Assembly (NCBI GenBank): GCA_900491605.1
Contig: UESW01004009.1
Span: 307,131 to 371,130 of the forward strand
DNA: 64,000 nt
From: Calamus simplicifolius
Taxonomy: Eukaryota > Streptophyta > Magnoliopsida > Arecales > Arecaceae
Direction of reading: 5' to 3'
Shown here: one piece after another, positions 59,165 to 64,000 of the stretch
Layout: every line of letters begins with the position of its first letter
How positions within the stretch are numbered: the first letter of the stretch is position 1
The notes under the pieces: model-generated
Told to the model about the DNA's origin: nothing
What the model saw: only the letters and a program-made list of their open reading frames with translations
Databases searched by the model: none
Program-made: the position numbers and the translations under genes

Positions 59165-60254
59165 GGAGGCGGTCCGGTATTCCGAGCGCTCCCATCAAGG
59201 ACATCATCAAGATTTATCGTGTTTCATCCCGACCGTTGACAGATATGGCTTGGATTTGGCGTCTTCCCATTCATCCCAGGGTTCGTCTTTTCTATGGAGG
59301 ATTGCTCGGAATTGTCTTCCTACTTGTTCGGTTCTTTCTAGACGTGGCCTGGGGATTCAGCCTACGTGTCCGATATGCGGTATTGAGGAGGAGGCGGTGG
59401 ATCACGTCATCTTCATTTGTCTCAGAGCTCACCACATTTGGGAGATCGCTAGCGTCAAGCCTTGGGATGTCGCTTCATCTTCTCTTTCTTTATCTTTCCT
59501 TGACTTGATCAAGCAGGATGTTAGGAGAGGTAGCAGCAAGCAGGGCGCGACGAGGGCTTACATTGCTTACCAGATCTGATTATCCCGGAACCGGATTGTC
59601 TTTACTCAGGAGCCTACTCCGTCTTTCAGGGTTGTTCGGACTGCCTTGTCCTTATCTACTGAGTACACGTCCCATCGTCTAGTTTGTAATTTTGATAGCC
59701 CTGGCCTCTGGGATTCCCATGCTGCCTCGGCAGTGCACCGGAGAACGGTCTTTATTTCTTGGGAGTGTTCGAGGTAGATCTGCCGGATCGGGTTATGTCA
59801 TTCGGGATCCTGACGGTACTATGATTGCTGCTGGAGGATTTGGACATCTCGACTCGTCGGTGCCGCTTGCAGAGCTTTATGCTGCGTGGGCTGGAGTTTC
59901 CTGTGCTATCCGCAGTCTCGATGCCCGTCGTATTATCCTTGAGGGTGATGCCCTCACGGTGATTCGATGGCTTCGCCAGGATCATTGCGCGCAGTCGCCT
60001 ACCAACCCTTTGATCTCTGATATTCGTTTTCTCTTACAGGGGGTTCACAGTATACAGATCAGCCATATCTTCAGGGAAGCCAACTCAGCGGCTGACTGGA
60101 TCGCCGCTAGAGTTGCTGATCATTCTGGATTCTGGTGCTGGAAGCCCGGTGAATGGTGTCCTCCTGGTTTGAACTTAATTTTGTATTCTGATAGTGTGGG
60201 ACTGAGTCATCCTAGAGTGGTGTGATTCCCGTTTGTACCACAAAAAAAAAAAAA
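59165..60254 (+). mobile_element. 5'-truncated LINE fragment
   Basis: It starts inside the region before the zinc knuckle of ORF2. It encodes a zf-RVT-like segment (CPICGIEEEAVDHVIFIC, about 59369-59422; C-x2-C-x-H-x-C pattern), then the RNase H, and ends in an A-run (60241-60254). Short L1 copies like this arise by incomplete reverse transcription. No target duplication was found. Confidence 0.8.
59692..60225 (+). pseudogene. LINE RNase H lacking its first catalytic Asp
   Basis: The 177-codon frame covers most of the plant-type RNase H: VRGRSAGSGYVIRDPDGTM, AELYAAWAG with the Glu, EGDALTVIRW with the second Asp and REANSAADWIA with the last Asp. The segment that should hold the first Asp (xxKINFDGSVRG in the sister copies) is missing: the frame goes directly from LFLG to SVRG. 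A deletion of a few dozen bases near 59762 is the simplest explanation. Confidence 0.8.
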
Positions 60255-61019
60255 AGAAAATTAGATGGCTCCATAATTCTTGTGAATATGGATATGATCG
60301 GACCTAGCTTGAATACTTTTGAATCTAACCAAATCTAGATGTATATATATATATACATAATAGCAATTTTCTTAAGAATTATTAGTTTTATAAGATATTT
60401 ATTAATTAATAAATGCTGAAAATTAAATTAAGCTGGTCATCCTGGTTTTCAATCTTAATACAACATGGTTCTTAGATCATGCCAATATAATCCTAGCCCA
60501 TCACATCCGTAAGGATGACCTATAATAAATAAAATTATTTTATCACTGATGTTATTATTGAAACTAGTTACACCATCAACGTTCAGAGTAACTTTCAATA
60601 CTGAAATTAAAGCCTGCCAATAAGAATTCTTCTTAAAGAAGAAAGAATCCTTCTTTTCTCTCTTCAATCTTTCAAATCCTTTCTCTTTCTTTCTCTTGTA
60701 TCTTATTGATTACAACCTATAGATAGAACAGCTATAAGGTTCGCCCTTAAATATTTTTATTTTTACTTTTTTATTAATTTAAGCATTAGAAAACTTTAGT
60801 CAGGTGGCTCGCATCTCTCGTGATTTTTGTCTGGTTTTACGAGAATGCTGATTAAAATTCATAGGACTGCAACGATGGGTCGTCTTTAATTTCTACCTCA
60901 TCGCGTTTAATGGCTCCTGGGCAGTGGGATCCCTGAACCGTACTCTGATGCCATCAAGAGTAACAAAGATGGGGACATTTCAGGCATAAGCTGTGGTTAT
61001 CGTAGTAATGTAAAATTCT
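60255..61019. other. Non-coding DNA between LINE copies
   Basis: AT-rich sequence with an AT microsatellite (60339-60356). No gene recognised. Confidence 0.5.
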
Positions 61020-61034
61020 AAAGACAAGCTCCTT

Positions 61035-62782
61035 TCTCTCCCTCTTTACATTTTATCTAACACTTTGATTCCTCTTAATTATCTTTGACGGATAAAGCGA
61101 CGGTTTCGTGACTTCTTATGAGCGTCGATACAGAAAGGTTATGGTCTTCATCTTCTGTCATGAGAGATGGCTTGTTTGCCTATTCGTAAGGATGTCTTAG
61201 GGATTCAGTCTTTGATGGTCCGCAGACAGGCTCTCATTGCTAGGCATGCCACCAGATTCCTCTTAAAACCTCATTATTTTTGGAGTTTTGTTATGCATGG
61301 CAGATATGGAGGCTGGACTCCTGAGTCGGTATCCCGTACTCCATGTGGTTGTTCCTTCATGTGGAGAACGATTTGCCAGGTTGCTCCCACTATTATATCT
61401 GATATTCATTGTATGGTTGGGGACGGGAGATCTATTAATGTTACTCAAGATACCTAGATAGCGAACCTTCCTCTAGCTCGGTGACCGACATTCCTAAGTT
61501 CTGATATTGGACCTTCGCTGTCTATTTCTGCTCTGATTTGTCAGACTCTAATGCTTGGCATGTCCCTAAGGTGTCCCGGCTCTTTGGAGCTGAGTTAGCG
61601 CACAGGATTCTTGCTACCCCTCTTGCCTCCTCTGCTGCTACTGATACCAGATTATGGCATAGATCCTGCCTCCCTCGTGCCCCTACTAGAGATTTGATTG
61701 ATCGTATCTGCCCTCGACTGCGAGCTTGGATGATGTGGCTTGGATATGGCGTTTACCCAGTCATCCCAGGATCCGGCTTTTTTTGTGGAAGCTGAGGTGG
61801 GACCGCCTCCCTACATGTTCTCTTCTAGCTGGGCACGGTCTCTCTATCAGCCCACTCTGCCCGATATGTGGGCTTTAGGATGAGATAGTTGAGCATGCCC
61901 TCTTTACATGTTCCCGTGCCTCCCAGATTTGGCTGCAACTTCGATATAGTCCTTGGACGCCGGCGGAGGGACTCGGTCGGCGGTCTCTATTGCACGTCGT
62001 TCGCATAGCTGTTCTGAGCGGCAATTGCTTCCAGGGTGTGTATTTAGCTTATATGGCTTATCAAATCTGGTTGACTCGTAACCATATTATTTTTGTTGAG
62101 GAAACGGTCTTGACACAGACTATTATTCGCACAGCTGGCTTTCTTGCTACGGAGTATCTTCGTTCTGACTTGGGTAGTCACTTTGACAGACTGGGCCTCT
62201 GGGATTCCCCTGCTGCTCCGATAGCGCACCGTTCTATGGTCTTTATTGCTTGAGAGCCTCCACCTCCTGGTTATGTCAAAGTGAATTTTGATGGTACTGT
62301 GTCGGGTCGCATTGCTAGATCTGGGTTTATTATCAGGGAGCCTGAGGGAGAACTGCTTGCGGCTGGTGGACATGGTTCTCTCGACATTACGGTCCCTATG
62401 GCAGAACTGCAAGCTGCGTGGACTAGTATTACCTATGTTGTTCGTATCCTGCGCTCGCACCGGGTGGCTATTGAGGGAGATTCTCTTACGGTCATCCGGT
62501 GGATTCAACGGGATGCTGATCTTTGTCCCTACTATAACCCTTTGATCAGTGATATATGGGCTTCTCTCCGGTCCATCTATGATCCTATGATCCGTCATGT
62601 CTATAGGAAAGCCAACACGGCAACTAATTGGGTTGCCTCGGCTGTAGCTCACCATTTTGGTCAGTGGAAATGACACCATGGTGATCCTTGCCCGGTTATT
62701 TTGGAGCGAATTTTGTATTCCGATACGTTGGGCTTGACTCATCCCAGAGTGGTGTGATCACTCGCTTGTAACAAAAAAAAAA
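61035..62782 (+). mobile_element. 5'-truncated LINE with a 15-bp target duplication
   Basis: AAAGACAAGCTCCTT occurs at 61020-61034 and, directly after the A-run, at 62783-62797. Between them lies the 3' half of ORF2: connection domain (61167-61457), a zinc region (about 61850-61930, CPICG-like) and RNase H (about 62281-62670), then 3' UTR and poly(A) (62771-62785). This is classic target-primed insertion. Internal stops show it has no function. Confidence 0.9.
62281..62673 (+). pseudogene. LINE RNase H, nearly complete
   Basis: The frame gives MNFDGTVSGRIARSGFIIRE with the first Asp, MAELQAAWTS with the Glu, EGDSLTVIRWIQ with the second Asp and RKANTATNWVAS, where the last Asp of the N-x-x-x-D-W motif is Asn. 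All but the last catalytic residue are present. It ends at a TGA at 62671. Confidence 0.8.
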
Positions 62783-62885
62783 AAAGACAAGCTCCTTGAA
62801 CAAAGTCACATTAGTTTGGTTGGCCAGCCAAGCTCCTTGGCCTCTTTTCCTTGGTATTATGCCAAAGTCTTTGGCTGAAAGAGTA

Positions 62886-63180
62886 AGGCTGTGTTTGAAA
62901 TAAAAAAAAATTATTTTTAAATGTTTTTTTTATTTTTTAAAGCTATAACTATAGAGAATAATTCTGAAAAAGTTTAATCAGAAAGAATAATTCATGTTTA
63001 ACCATGGGTTATTCTCTGAACTTATTTCATAGAGAATTCAAGAATAACTAGAGTTATCCCTTGATGATAAAATTATAATTTTTTAAAAAATATTTATTTT
63101 CTCAACTATTCTCTAGATAAATGTTATCCTGTACACTTATTCAGAAATAATTTTGAAGAGTCAAACACTATCTAAAAGAC
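62886..63180. mobile_element. Possible MITE-like element
   Basis: AT-rich DNA bounded by GTGTTTGA (about 62891) and TCAAACAC (about 63162), an 8-bp inverted repeat, and containing partly self-complementary words such as AGAGAATAATTC and GGTTATTCTCT. No target duplication was confirmed. Confidence 0.35.
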
Positions 63181-63396
63181 GTGCTTGGACGAGATGGCAT
63201 CCTTGCCCAGAGCTCTTTGAAATGTTGTTTGAGACCATAAAAAGGACATACCATGGCCAATACACTTCAGCTTCACCTGCTGGAGAAAATAAAAATATAA
63301 TTTAAAATCAATATGACCAACTGGACTGTATAGAGCAAAGGACAAATCACCTAACTATGTCTTAATGATTTCGATTGAATATATATATATATATTT

Positions 63397-64000
63397 TTTT
63401 TTTTTTACAAGCGTGCGATCATACAATACGGGTACGAATCAGCCCATACTGATCAGAATATAAAATCTGTTGTAGACCAGAAGGGCAGGGATCTCCTTGC
63501 CTCCATCTCCAGTAACCTAAGTGATGCGCCACTAAAGATGCTACCCAATCAACCGCCGAATTAGCTTCTCGATAGGTATCGCGAATCTGACTTCCAAGGA
63601 CCTCCCTCAAAATGGCCCAAATATCATGAAAGAGCGGATTGATGGGGGCTTGAGAGCCATTATCCATCTGCAACCACCTGATAATAATCATAAAGTCACC
63701 CTCAATAATAAGGTTAGAAGCATGAAGAGTCTGAACTGCATAGGGGATACCCATCCAGGCTGCATAGAGCTCAGACATTGGGACAGAGGAGTCTAGAATA
63801 CCAAAACCACCTGCCGCCAATATGTCACCCTCCGGCCCGCGGATGACAAAAACAAAACCTGCTAGCCTACCTCGGACACTCCTGTCAAAGTTGATTTTGA
63901 TAAATCGTGGAGGGGGCTCCCAAGATATGAAAATCGTATGCCGGTTCGCTGCCGAAGCAGCTAGGGAACCCTAGAGGCCAGAGGAGTCAAAATCACCAGT
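63397..64000 (-). mobile_element. 3' end of a LINE on the minus strand, cut by the window end
   Basis: A T-run (about 63396-63407) is the poly(A) tail on the minus strand. From 63419 the minus strand encodes the RNase H. The 5' part lies beyond 64000. An AT microsatellite (63379-63395) adjoins the tail. Confidence 0.82.
63419..63990 (-). pseudogene. LINE RNase H, partial
   Basis: The minus strand gives KINFDRSVRGRLAG (about 63900-63860, first Asp), then MAAGGFGILDSSVPM, SELYAAWMG with the Glu, EGDFMIIIRWLQ with the second Asp and REANSAVDWVAS with the last Asp, and ends YSDQYGLIRTRIV at 63419. All four acidic residues are present, the best preserved RNase H in the window. The RT is outside the window, so its integrity cannot be judged. 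Confidence 0.78.

Noticed and set aside
62044..62742. 232-codon minus-strand frame
   Set aside because: It is the mirror of the plus-strand LINE RNase H, which has the conserved motifs.

Overview
The window looks like plant nuclear DNA, probably monocot and possibly palm. It holds one recognisable host gene, the three-exon gene for cytosolic 60S ribosomal protein eL36 (46836-50319, minus strand). Almost everything else with coding character is transposable-element DNA: Ty3-gypsy and Ty1-copia LTR elements, solo LTRs, L1-type LINEs with a C-terminal RNase H, a foldback element and MITE-like pieces. The plant assignment rests on the element types, GT-AG introns, telo-box and TGGGCC promoter motifs, and the eL36 sequence; the lineage below that is an inference.

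Layout. 1-7666 is the 3' part of a gypsy element that reads on the plus strand, entering at the left edge and ending in a 937-bp LTR (6730-7666). Between the missing pol and this LTR lie minus-strand (antisense) genes, including an intron-containing gypsy-type 'putative transposon' gene (3400-6377), and three short tandem arrays. 8735-12060 is a decayed minus-strand LINE. About 13000-30240 is an old plus-strand copia element, split inside gag by a 10.06-kb Sirevirus-like copia element on the minus strand (15043-25106; 5-bp target duplication CACAA). The two LTRs of the inner element differ at only about 12 sites; it has an intact 1040-codon pol, an intact third ORF of 462 codons and a frameshifted gag.

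31017-40151 is a second old copia element (minus strand), split inside gag by a 2.3-kb solo LTR (36339-38632, target duplication AGTTT) that carries about 40 copies of a self-complementary AGCTAGCT-like word. 40152-46835 is mostly unassigned non-coding DNA with a MITE (44335-44672) and a large foldback hairpin (46010-46561). The eL36 gene and its promoter occupy 46836 to about 51100. A gypsy solo LTR (51887-52913, target duplication AGTGG) follows, then four LINE copies or fragments (about 52990-58432 plus, 59165-60254 plus, 61035-62782 plus with a 15-bp target duplication, and 63397-64000 minus).

None of the mobile elements appears fully functional. The best preserved is the Sirevirus-like element. 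The points most worth a second look are its third ORF, the amplified palindromic words in two Sirevirus-like LTRs, the antisense gene units of the gypsy element, and the foldback element. All coordinates, identities and copy numbers were worked out by eye.
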